Position numbers and translations under genes: made by a program. Positions 56,101-61,111 of a DNA stretch of 64,000 nt are shown piece by piece (the stretch's first letter is position 1; every line of letters starts with the position of its first letter). Source of the stretch: Chitinophaga qingshengii (GTDB taxonomy: Bacteria > Bacteroidota > Bacteroidia > Chitinophagales > Chitinophagaceae); NCBI RefSeq assembly GCF_014529935.1, contig NZ_JACVFC010000004.1:434001-498000 (forward strand). The letters run 5' to 3'. Under the pieces are notes generated by a model, which searched no databases, was not told the origin of the DNA, and saw nothing but the letters and a program-made list of their open reading frames with translations.

Positions 56101-58242
56101 CTGTACACGCTTCAACTCAGCAATAACGGTCCGTCTGACCTGATCAACGCGACCGTGAAAGACCTGATACCGGCACAAATAGGACAGGTATCCTGGACTA
56201 TCGTTACACAGGGTACCGCAACCCTGGCTGCAGGTACGCCGGTATCCGGTACCAGTCAGCAAATTTCCTTCACCGGTAATGTGCCGGCAGGCGTGGGTAA
56301 CGGTATACAGGTAATGATCAGCGGTGTGGTAAATCCCGGCTTTACCGGTACGATTGTCAATACCGCACAAACCACCGACAATAACGGTCAGGTATATCCG
56401 TCATCTGTGACGACGGTTGTGAATAACCAGGCCCGGTTGAATATCACCAAAACAGGTCCGGCTAATACCAATGCCGGCGGTACGGTTACCTATGTGCTCA
56501 CAGCCACCAACCAGGGGCCGTCCAATGCCAGCGGTATCCGTATTACGGACCTGGTACCGGCCGGACTGACAAAGGTGACCTGGCAGGCCTCTGCCACCGG
56601 TGATGCCGTTGTTACTGCCAATGCCACCGGTACAGGCAACAATGTAAACGTAACCGGCAATATCAACGCCGGCTCAGGTAACAGCATCCGGGTGATCATC
56701 AATGGACAGCTCAGCAGCAATGCGGCAGCCGGCGGTATCGTTAACAGCGCGATACTCACCACTACCGATGGCCGCCAGTTCATGAGCGATACCGTGAAGA
56801 CCAGCATTATCAAAACCAACTCCGTAGAACTGGTGAAAGTAGCGCCGCGTACCGCCAATGCGGGCGACAGTATCCAATATGATATCATCGTCTCCGATCC
56901 CGGCCTGAGCGATCTCAGCCAGGTAACAGTGCAGGACGTGGTACCGGCCAACATTACCGGTGTACGCTGGACTACCACAGTAACCGGCGCAGCACAGGTA
57001 TTGAGCGGCGGCACTGGTAGCGGCAACACCGTGAATGTATCTGTTCAGATACCCGCAGGAGGCGATAATATGGTACACATCGCGGTGAAAGGAAGTATCA
57101 ATCCTGCTTTTGCCGGTGTGCTCACCAATACCGCAACAGCGACTACAGAAGGCAAAAACTTTACGGCTACCGCAACCACCACGGTGCAGCGGAACCTGGA
57201 CCTGGTCATCGCTAAAAACGGTCCGCCAATGCTTAGCAGTGGCGATACTATCAATTATGTACTCACTGCCCGTAATAATGGCCTGGCAGCCGGTGATGGC
57301 GCTGTGGTAACCGATGTATTGCCTGCCGGTATCGATAATATCAGTGGTGCAGTGCTTACACTCAGCGGTGGTGCAGGCGATGTGCAGGTGAATGTCAGCA
57401 ACGGTACGGTGACAGCCACTATCGGCAATTTCCCGGCCGGTGGCGAGGTAAGGCTGGGCATCAGCGGCGTAGTGCCGGCACCGGTAACCCTCAATAACGT
57501 GGCCACCATTACAGCCCCGAATGGTGCAATTGATACCAATCCAGCCAACAATACAAGCGGTACCGTTGTTACAAAAGTGGCACAACGGCTATACCTGAAA
57601 CTGGCGGACCTCCAGTTGAAAAAAGTGCTGATGAATCATGAGCCGTTGCAAACAGGAGGCAAGGCGGTGTTCAGCATAACACTGACCAATGCAGGTCCGG
57701 ATTCAGCCAAATCTATCGTTGTGAGGGATACACTATCCGGTAACCTTGGTCTCGTTGGTGGCATTGATGTGAGCGCCGGTATCACGCATTATGATGCAGT
57801 ATCCGGAATTGTTGTGTGGGAAATCCCGGTACTGGCATCCGGACAAACGGCCACCGCACAGTTGACTGCCCGCATTAACAACACCGGAACAGTAGTGAAT
57901 ACAGCTACCGTGACCAGTGCCGTAAAAGACCCGGATCTGTCCAATAATACCGCCACTACGCAGCCCGTAACGGTATCCGGCGATGATATTTTCATCCCCA
58001 ACGTTATCACTCCTAACGGTGACGGTAAAAACGACCGGTTCATGATCATCGGTATCTCCCGTTATCCAAATTCATCATTGTTTATCTATAACCGGTGGGG
58101 TAACCAGGTATATCAATCTAAAAACTATCAGAACGAATGGGACGGGCATGGATTGAGTGAAGGCACCTATTACTACGTGTTGAAACTGAATACAGCGAAT
58201 GGAGAAAGATCGTACAAAGGCTGGATACAGTTACTCCGGTAA
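44158..58242 (+). CDS. Giant SprB-like surface adhesin with lectin-like head, DUF11 array and type IX C-terminal domain
   Basis: This 4694-residue protein is probably exported by the type IX system and displayed as a long adhesin. A signal peptide ends near LPARAQ (residue 25). An L-type-lectin-like domain (~26-290; GGGDGFSVFLFND, GVGIDEYGNYAN) is followed by three DUF11-like modules, four PKD-like modules starting NAGPDQ-type words (~711-1050), one more DUF11 module, a tandem-95/cadherin-like module (~1187-1281; NDSDPENQPLTV, GTDSYVYQVCDNQG), and a DUF11 array to ~4600. It ends in a gliding-type C-terminal domain (4608-4694; FIPNVITPNGDGKNDRF, YNRWGNQVY). I start at 44158, behind an A-rich region; ATGs at 44077 and 44116 would spoil the signal peptide. 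A PorP/SprF gene follows 26 bases later. Confidence 0.92.
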   Translation: MIRIRPDARQFVYACLLLTLPARAQFTITEDFKGSSAGNITLGGAAKLTSGVDDPVGQGWLRLTEDVGNQVGYAFVNAGFPSTLGVLMDFEYVAWRRTNPGLGGGDGFSVFLFNDNITAATFSLGSRGGSLGYAGSTSTGNTGLAGGYVGVGIDEYGNYANCSEGKTGGVSANCGTLYKDYISARGPAPTYAYLAGSSAGASLDYDVITSTRPTPTQFYRRVQVAILPTGTGQFTLTVKSTTTPGGTLQTLFGPITLTSPPPARLKLGFAASTGGAYNRHEVRNLIITTPGNIRVQKLVDKPIAKVGDALTYKMTVYNETTSALTGLPMQDVFSPANGFNVTGVSFSNNGFAGNTASGYTNTNISNATLNMAASSSSTFTVTGTVATMPANKTLTNKMWVTPSATGITDPDASNDTSLASTNIIAPDLVITKTHNGNLRKGLSGNYVLTIKNTGVDAKPDVSQVTVTDVIPTGMTAGTPSGTGWSFAVLGQTVTATRQDVLAAGATYPAITIPVKVSVGAPDSITNTATVANAYEANTTNNTATDVVDTRRNMDLQVVSSVSPPNKQGCLNTPYQVQINIRNNGPDSAVNGKFSFSVPTAINNISLVSRTITAGSGTFGVGSSNSTTGYTDSVTLTSGAAATYVFSVVVTTQAPADLAIFEASLLRSATDLDVDASDPTVAVPVNPNHECDAAPSGGGCNNILRDTTFVRNKPTIANAGTDQALCNATTATLNGNNPISGTGTWQQVSGPNTATIVNKNTAVTGVSNLVPGTYTFVWAINNGSCASSTDTMLLRIDATPSLALAGPDQNLCNVNATTMAATAPVVGTGGWRQISGPNTAAFADTAKNNTGVTGLIAGSYTFIWTTRNGSCTAPPDTVVVTVNTPGPVANAGPDQALCNVATTTLAGNAAAPGMGTWAQIAGPNNAVIVSANQNNTALQNLVPGVYRLIWTINNGACATTADTVQITVYAAPAAANAGPDQTKYNNGLFTMSANAPATGTGTWAVIGGSAAVTTAGNPNTNVTLQPNTSATLTWTISNGNCPPSVDTVVLTYRRQADLKITKSDAGNSYKTGSPLVYTLTVENLGPSDAAGFSVQDALPAMMSGATWTSVSTGAGVSLSPASGSGPMINASAAIPFAAGNKIVITVRGTVSTAAKGGDVISNTGLLATAVDVPDPDQSNNTSSVTGTVPNNPPVAVDDQYTTPRDVPVSGNVLTNDSDPENQPLTVTTTPVTPPAHGQVVQRADGTFTYTPNAGFTGTDSYVYQVCDNQGACATARVIIQVTAAQTDLVVAKTATPSSVVAGQPLTYQVTMTNNGPSTIQPNEIITVADSLPVGFLGAAFSASEGTYDPVSQQWSGLTMAPGKSVVLTISGTVSSQYSGSSIRNIVYLIPPAGAIDPGVDSASVVTPVNKTVEITVDKTDNTPLYVPGTTTRYKITVVNKGPSDLLGATFRDPLPAGVTVASWTAVSPNGAQPTNSGTGAIDQPLNMPAGSTIVYTLTLNIPSSFTGSLVNTANVIIPAGYTNINPVRNTATDTDDPDLQYGITLAKTGPAQAVAGDTIAYQLQINNNGPSDLINAVVADNLPTPVQNASWTVTTQGSATASRASGTGNVNFTASIPAGSGNTVLITIKGLISSAATGSFNNTATITPTGKTPVSSNTVNTVLNKQTGLTISKAGPASGTVVAGNSISYLINLTNAGPSDATGIVLQDLVPATIQSVTWNVTTSGVASMATGAPVSGSGNTVRTTVNIPAGAANIVQVQVNGVVSASATDTLVNTATAILANIDTARAINKTAIITQPGLQVQKSGPANIDAGTNIVYTITVGNTGPSDAVNAAITDLVGPNSVRNVRWTATASGAALINNGATGTGNAISVNANIPAGAANQVTITVTGTVMSSATGDIVNTATVTVPGKQPVNSNEVKTLINQHPGLVITKQGPTSATAGGTMLYILKLYNTGPSDAYNVALADTLAAAIPNPSISTTAFGKAKVISKDVTGNVAHVVGDLPAGDTNYILIFIGGKIDPAFTGQIRNQATADAGGGHTAVSELVTTNVQNVPALSLSKSAPDTVAAGQQLTYTVAVGNGGLSDAQGAVITDAVPAALTNVSWTATANGRAAVTGGATGTGNNVQVTGNVPTGNGNTILITITGTVAPSFTGVLTNFAAGVAGGLPPVMSDTVNTQVVNKPQLQISKSGPASISAGGQITYVVAVTNAGPSDAQNVRIADILDTTIIQHIQWQAVASGGAMIIGNAAGGSSPEQVIANIPAGTGKVVITIGGTVSPAAAGTLVNIATAGVTGQPAVESTVSTQVLNNPVISLTKTGPAQLNAGEQISYRLVATNYGLSDARNLKIQDVVPAQITGVTWTTTVAANGIVLTGNTGTGNNILVTGNLPAGTGNHIFVDVSGTVAPGFADTLPNSAYVAMQAKDTVWSDTVKTAVLNKPVLQIVKTAPDTVAAGGAITFTLTVTNVDPSDAASVTVTDAVPAMVQNITWSAEARGTATLQTTGGTGNNIPVTGTIPAGAGNMMIITIKGTVAPAFTGSILNMATATAAGQPPVNSNTTTTHVVKEVALSVIKAGPDQIAAGAHIAYLIGFRNYGPSDANGVQFRDTVPAAIHNVTWDVIGFGNTVITAGQSGTGNQIVINANMPAGSPASSALVVVEGTVDPNYTGPALVNVANVSSADQPAPGRDTAVTTVYSQSMLDIVKNGPSRAFAGDSIKYTIHLANNGPSNAANISINDVLDPAILQPAWTAAASGTATVSAASGTGNVALTGNIPVGTGNGIDITVTGKLNPDFAGNSLSNTATAAITGQTPVSSTVNTVVGRSANLRIVKSAPGTAAAGANITYVVTVRNAGPSNLKGVAIHDAIPADILSPTWTAVSTGPNTTVSTAGGTGNVDLTADMAADTSSIVITVQGKIDPSTTSGTNITNTATVTPPAGVDNPQPVNATAITAVSRQADLVMVKSGPANIDAGQNITYQLLITNRGVSDVTDAIITDVVPSDIILNNVTATVTGNAIADAPVVTGNAITINGDIKAGNGNAILVTITGTVNPGATGTISNTATVTPPADVTETIPGNNSSSISTAITTDIGVQVSKSGPASVNVNDPITYTIVLSNNGLSDATGISITDAVPADITVNNWTATVTGTASVSQTGGTGNNISLTGMLGGSNTGMITITINGTVKTTAGATIVNTVSVVTGTTKTSSVTTSVNRSVDLRITKSGPTAMFAGEAIDYVINVTNNGPADAMGASIQDVVPAGVTGVTWTATATNATVSSASGSGNNISLTADIPAYSGEIAIHVKGVVDPGFTGTLVNTAVAMPPAGVIDPLPAVATVNTVVTASTGISIVKSGPATTTAGNSIGYTLLIRNNGPSNATGVVIRDTVPAAVTNVTWSGAATNATITNPGTGTGNSVDLTADIPANGQVTVTINGTTDPAFSGTISNRAVAGSLLSNTVDTRINNTPALVITKSGPATIAAGSNISYSIAIANNGPSTAVGATISDVLPQEVKQATWSATAANGAAIAGGNISNNSGNVNFKADVPAGGTIMVMVNGQIDAAANAGTITNVAAITPANGVPVTDTARTILTQLSKLRIVKAGPDSVAAGSMMAYTIDVYNDGPSNATNIQIADVLPVPLQQVNWSATAGGTATINGGNLQNQVGNVTLVANIPQGSGNFIHITINGRMQASFADTVGNTATATLNNVTTVSNRVITRVYNKASVQLTKSGPATVAAGGHISYNLVLSNGGPSDAAGIQVSDLLPAQLLNPVWSATAFGAATIQGGNVSDQTGNVTLVAGVPAGAANRVVISIEGDTDPALTGTVTNTASYTFGGNTVNTPPVVTTVTSQAALQISKSGPDSLAAGSGITYTLQVTNNGPSNATNISIADVVPAAVTNVTWTATGSGVVIHGAAAGTGNNVNLSADIPAGAGHSVLVTVTGTIASNASGIVKNIATVTNGGGVVAQDSVLTQLVQQPGVVFSKAGPAKAAAGSNLLYTLQLSNNGPSDLINATVKDLIPAQIGQVSWTIVTQGTATLAAGTPVSGTSQQISFTGNVPAGVGNGIQVMISGVVNPGFTGTIVNTAQTTDNNGQVYPSSVTTVVNNQARLNITKTGPANTNAGGTVTYVLTATNQGPSNASGIRITDLVPAGLTKVTWQASATGDAVVTANATGTGNNVNVTGNINAGSGNSIRVIINGQLSSNAAAGGIVNSAILTTTDGRQFMSDTVKTSIIKTNSVELVKVAPRTANAGDSIQYDIIVSDPGLSDLSQVTVQDVVPANITGVRWTTTVTGAAQVLSGGTGSGNTVNVSVQIPAGGDNMVHIAVKGSINPAFAGVLTNTATATTEGKNFTATATTTVQRNLDLVIAKNGPPMLSSGDTINYVLTARNNGLAAGDGAVVTDVLPAGIDNISGAVLTLSGGAGDVQVNVSNGTVTATIGNFPAGGEVRLGISGVVPAPVTLNNVATITAPNGAIDTNPANNTSGTVVTKVAQRLYLKLADLQLKKVLMNHEPLQTGGKAVFSITLTNAGPDSAKSIVVRDTLSGNLGLVGGIDVSAGITHYDAVSGIVVWEIPVLASGQTATAQLTARINNTGTVVNTATVTSAVKDPDLSNNTATTQPVTVSGDDIFIPNVITPNGDGKNDRFMIIGISRYPNSSLFIYNRWGNQVYQSKNYQNEWDGHGLSEGTYYYVLKLNTANGERSYKGWIQLLR
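48776..57570 (+). repeat. Array of 23 degenerate ~382-bp DUF11 modules
   Basis: Each module encodes about 125 residues and starts with a phrase like ITKSGPATIAAG followed by ITYTIxVxNNGPSDA and ending in TGTGNN, IPAG and ITGTV-type strands. Module starts read at about 48776, 49150, 49549, 49931, 50311, 50698, 51078 and so on to 57190, an average spacing near 382 bp. Copies share phrases but differ widely in DNA, so the array is old rather than a recent expansion. I saw no Cys codon product in it. Confidence 0.85.
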
Positions 58243-58268
58243 TCAATTTTAAAAATCAGTCCACACAT

Positions 58269-59270
58269 ATGACAAAGCGATTATTACTATTTGTATGCGG
58301 CTGTATAGGGTTACTACCCGCCACTGCACAACAGAATTTGCAGTTCAGCCAGTATGTGTTTAATGGCCTGAGTGTAAACCCTGCCTACGCAGGATACAAA
58401 CAGGATTGGTATTTGAATGCCATCTACCGCCATCAGTGGGTGGACTTCCCCGGAGCGCCGACGACCGCGGGGATATCGATAGATGGTCTTACCAACGCCA
58501 AAGACGAAAGGGTAGGAGTAGGGGCACAGGTCATGCTGGACAAACTGGGGCCACAGGAGAATCTGTCGGCATACGGTTTTTACTCTTATCGTATTCCGCT
58601 GGATGAGGAAGATACCAAACGCCTTTGTATCGGCTTAGGCGGCGGTATCACCCAATACAGCATAGATGGTACCGCATTGAAATATGTGGATGACTTGGAC
58701 CAGAGCATTCCGCTGGGGAAAACCTCCAAAATAGTACCGGACGCCCGTTTCGGGGTGTACTATTATACGCCGAAGTTTTATATCGGCGCTTCTGTGATGG
58801 ACCTGTTTTCTCTTTATACCACCAATGTTAACTACTACTGGGGTGGATACAATTACAATACCCTGCGTAAAACACAGCACCTGTATGTTACCGCCGGTTA
58901 TCTGCTGAATTTATCGGAGAACCTTAAACTAAAACCGTCGATACTGGTGAAGGAAGATTTTAAAGGTCCTACCAACGTGGACCTGAATGCATTTTTGTTG
59001 ATTGCAGACCGTCTGTGGGTAGGCGGTTCCTATCGCACCGGCGTCAAACTCTGGAGCAAACCGGCGCTGGCCAAGGACCTTGAACAGCTGGATGCTGCCA
59101 GTGTACTGGTGGAATTTTATGCGACGCCACAATTGCGTATTGGATATGCGTACGACATCACCGTCAGCAAGATGGCCAGTTATCAGCAAGGATCGCATGA
59201 GATCTCCGTAGGTTTCCTGTTCAACAGCAAAAAATACGAATCCCGTACCCGGAGTCCCCGGTACTTCTAA
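58269..59270 (+). CDS. PorP/SprF family type IX secretion membrane protein
   Basis: This 333-residue outer-membrane protein has a signal peptide (to LLPATAQ, residue 21) and the hallmark start of PorP/SprF proteins, FSQYVFNGLSVNPAYAGYK, then RHQWVDFPGAPTT and a beta-barrel ending SVGFLFNSKKYE. SprF is needed for export or anchoring of the adhesin SprB in Flavobacterium, and such genes usually follow their adhesin gene, as here (26 bases after the giant adhesin). It most likely handles that adhesin. The next gene starts 12 bases later, so the three form an operon. Confidence 0.93.
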   Translation: MTKRLLLFVCGCIGLLPATAQQNLQFSQYVFNGLSVNPAYAGYKQDWYLNAIYRHQWVDFPGAPTTAGISIDGLTNAKDERVGVGAQVMLDKLGPQENLSAYGFYSYRIPLDEEDTKRLCIGLGGGITQYSIDGTALKYVDDLDQSIPLGKTSKIVPDARFGVYYYTPKFYIGASVMDLFSLYTTNVNYYWGGYNYNTLRKTQHLYVTAGYLLNLSENLKLKPSILVKEDFKGPTNVDLNAFLLIADRLWVGGSYRTGVKLWSKPALAKDLEQLDAASVLVEFYATPQLRIGYAYDITVSKMASYQQGSHEISVGFLFNSKKYESRTRSPRYF

Positions 59271-59282
59271 AATATCGCAGGC

Positions 59283-60956
59283 ATGAGAAAAACACTGACC
59301 AATTATTTCACGGCAGGTATACTGTGTAGCATTACGATAACGGCCGTTGCCCAGGAGCAACCTTCCATCAGTAAAACAGCCGATATCCGTTTCCGGCGGG
59401 AAGAATATGCCCAGGCGGCGGGATTGTATGAGCGGCTGCTGCGTACCCGGGAGGGCCGCAAACATGCCGCAGAGATCAAAGAAAGACTGGCTACATCCTA
59501 CCGGTTGTATAACCAGTATGATAAAGCGGCTTACTGGTATGCTCAGCTATTGCAGGACAATCCGGGAAACACAGAAGCCCGGCTGCATTATGGAGATATG
59601 CTGAAATGCCTGGGCCGTTATGAGGAAGCCCGGCAACAATTTGCCCAATATCCCGATAAGCAGCGGGTAGCCGCGCGTATCGCCGGTTGTGACTCCGCTG
59701 CCCGTTGGTCGGGAATTCCCGGGGCGGTGCAACTAAGAAATGAAACGGGTGTTAACACCGGTAAAAATGATTGGGGTACTACCTGGCATGGTAACCATGT
59801 GGTGTTTGTATCAGATAGTGTGCGGAAAGATATATGGTATATTAAGGGTACCCGTCGCCGTTATGGCCGTAATAACGCCGGTTACGGTAAGTTGTATGAA
59901 GCGGAAGACGGGCAATCCGGTATCGGTTATGTGAAAGATTTCTCTGCCGTGATCAATAACTATCCTTATCACGTAGGCCCGGTGTGTTTTACGCCAGGGG
60001 GTGATACCGCCTATGTTACCGTGACTGATCCCGCCCGCCGGGTGCCTTACAATAAAAAGGAAAGGCCGGTATATGGTACCCGACAACTCAGGTTGCTGGT
60101 GTTTGTAAGGCAACAGAACAAGTGGCAGCCGCCCGTGGCGTTCCCCTATAACAGTAACGACTACTCGATAGGACATGCAGCGCTGAATGAAGCCGGTAAC
60201 ATTCTGTATATAGCCTCTGATATGCCCGGTGGCAGCGGGGAAACTGATATCTGGTACTGTGAAAAACAGGCCGACAATACCTGGGGAAAACCGCAGAACT
60301 GTGGCTCACTCATCAATACCGCCGATGATGACGCATTCCCGGTGACAGGGGCCAACGATATGCTGTATTATGCCAGTAAAGGCAAAGCTGGTTTAGGAGG
60401 CTACGATGTATTTGCCAGTAGCGGTAACCGGGCTACCTGGAGTACGCCGGTAAACCTGCTGCCACCTTTTAATTCCAGCACAGATGATTTTTACTATGTG
60501 CCGCAAACCAGCCGGGATGGCTTTATTTCATCCAACAGGCCCGGAGGTAAAGGGGGAGATGATATTTACAGCTTCAACCTGCCGCCGGCGTTGCCGGAGC
60601 TGAGGCCGTTACCAGTGCCGTTACTGCGTATACCCCTTACCGTGGATATCTGCGCCCGTACCGAAATCTGTGTTTACCTGTACAACAAAACCAGGGATAT
60701 GGGTTGGTGCTACATGATTATGCCGCCTTCGGGGAAAATAGAAGCGAAGCTGGAACCTGATGCAGAATATGTTATCCGGGTGCACTATCCTGATCATATA
60801 GAAAGTGTGGCGTTTGATACCAAAAATTGGGATGGGTCTACACCGGTATATAAATCCATTTGTCCCACACCTGCTGTAAAAGAGATACCCCGGCCCCATC
60901 CGGTAAAACACCCCAAAGGACACGGTCATCCACCTAAAAAGAAACGAACGAAATAA
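59283..60956 (+). CDS. TPR and PD40 beta-propeller protein, PorE-like but without OmpA domain
   Basis: This 557-residue secreted protein has a signal peptide (to about ITAVAQ, residue 24), TPR-like helices (~30-130; EYAQAAGLYERLL, DKAAYWYAQLLQ) and a WD40-like PD40 propeller (~150-430; repeated segments such as LYIASDMPGGSGETDIWYCE, MLYYASKGKAGLGGYDVF and FISSNRPGGKGGDDIYSF). In adhesin-SprF operons the third gene usually adds a CarboxypepD-like and an OmpA peptidoglycan-binding domain. Here there is a short beta-rich region and then a basic Pro/His/Lys tail (EIPRPHPVKHPKGHGHPPKK), with no OmpA domain. It is last in the adhesin operon and is followed by a weak terminator. Confidence 0.85.
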   Translation: MRKTLTNYFTAGILCSITITAVAQEQPSISKTADIRFRREEYAQAAGLYERLLRTREGRKHAAEIKERLATSYRLYNQYDKAAYWYAQLLQDNPGNTEARLHYGDMLKCLGRYEEARQQFAQYPDKQRVAARIAGCDSAARWSGIPGAVQLRNETGVNTGKNDWGTTWHGNHVVFVSDSVRKDIWYIKGTRRRYGRNNAGYGKLYEAEDGQSGIGYVKDFSAVINNYPYHVGPVCFTPGGDTAYVTVTDPARRVPYNKKERPVYGTRQLRLLVFVRQQNKWQPPVAFPYNSNDYSIGHAALNEAGNILYIASDMPGGSGETDIWYCEKQADNTWGKPQNCGSLINTADDDAFPVTGANDMLYYASKGKAGLGGYDVFASSGNRATWSTPVNLLPPFNSSTDDFYYVPQTSRDGFISSNRPGGKGGDDIYSFNLPPALPELRPLPVPLLRIPLTVDICARTEICVYLYNKTRDMGWCYMIMPPSGKIEAKLEPDAEYVIRVHYPDHIESVAFDTKNWDGSTPVYKSICPTPAVKEIPRPHPVKHPKGHGHPPKKKRTK

Positions 60957-60993
60957 ACGCCGTTCCGTTGAAGGGAAAAACATTGAACACCAT

Positions 60994-61022
60994 AACCCGG
61001 GGCATTTGCTTCGGGTTTTAAT
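60994..61022 (+). terminator. Terminator of the adhesin operon
   Basis: AACCCG (60994-60999) pairs with CGGGTT (61012-61017), followed by a T-rich stretch. The stem is short. Confidence 0.5.
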
Positions 61023-61034
61023 TTGGTAATCAAT

Positions 61035-61074
61035 ATGATATAAAAATATTTTTAAATAATTTTGTTTATATCAT
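61035..61074. promoter_or_regulatory. Inverted repeat upstream of the TonB receptor gene
   Basis: ATGATATAAA (61035-61044) and TTTATATCAT (61065-61074) are perfect ten-base inverted copies 20 bases apart, within 80 bases of the receptor start. It may be an operator, although the region is so AT-rich that chance matches are possible. Confidence 0.3.
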
Positions 61075-61111
61075 AAACTAGTTTACCTTCAGGTTGCCTA
61101 ACTCCAAAAGT

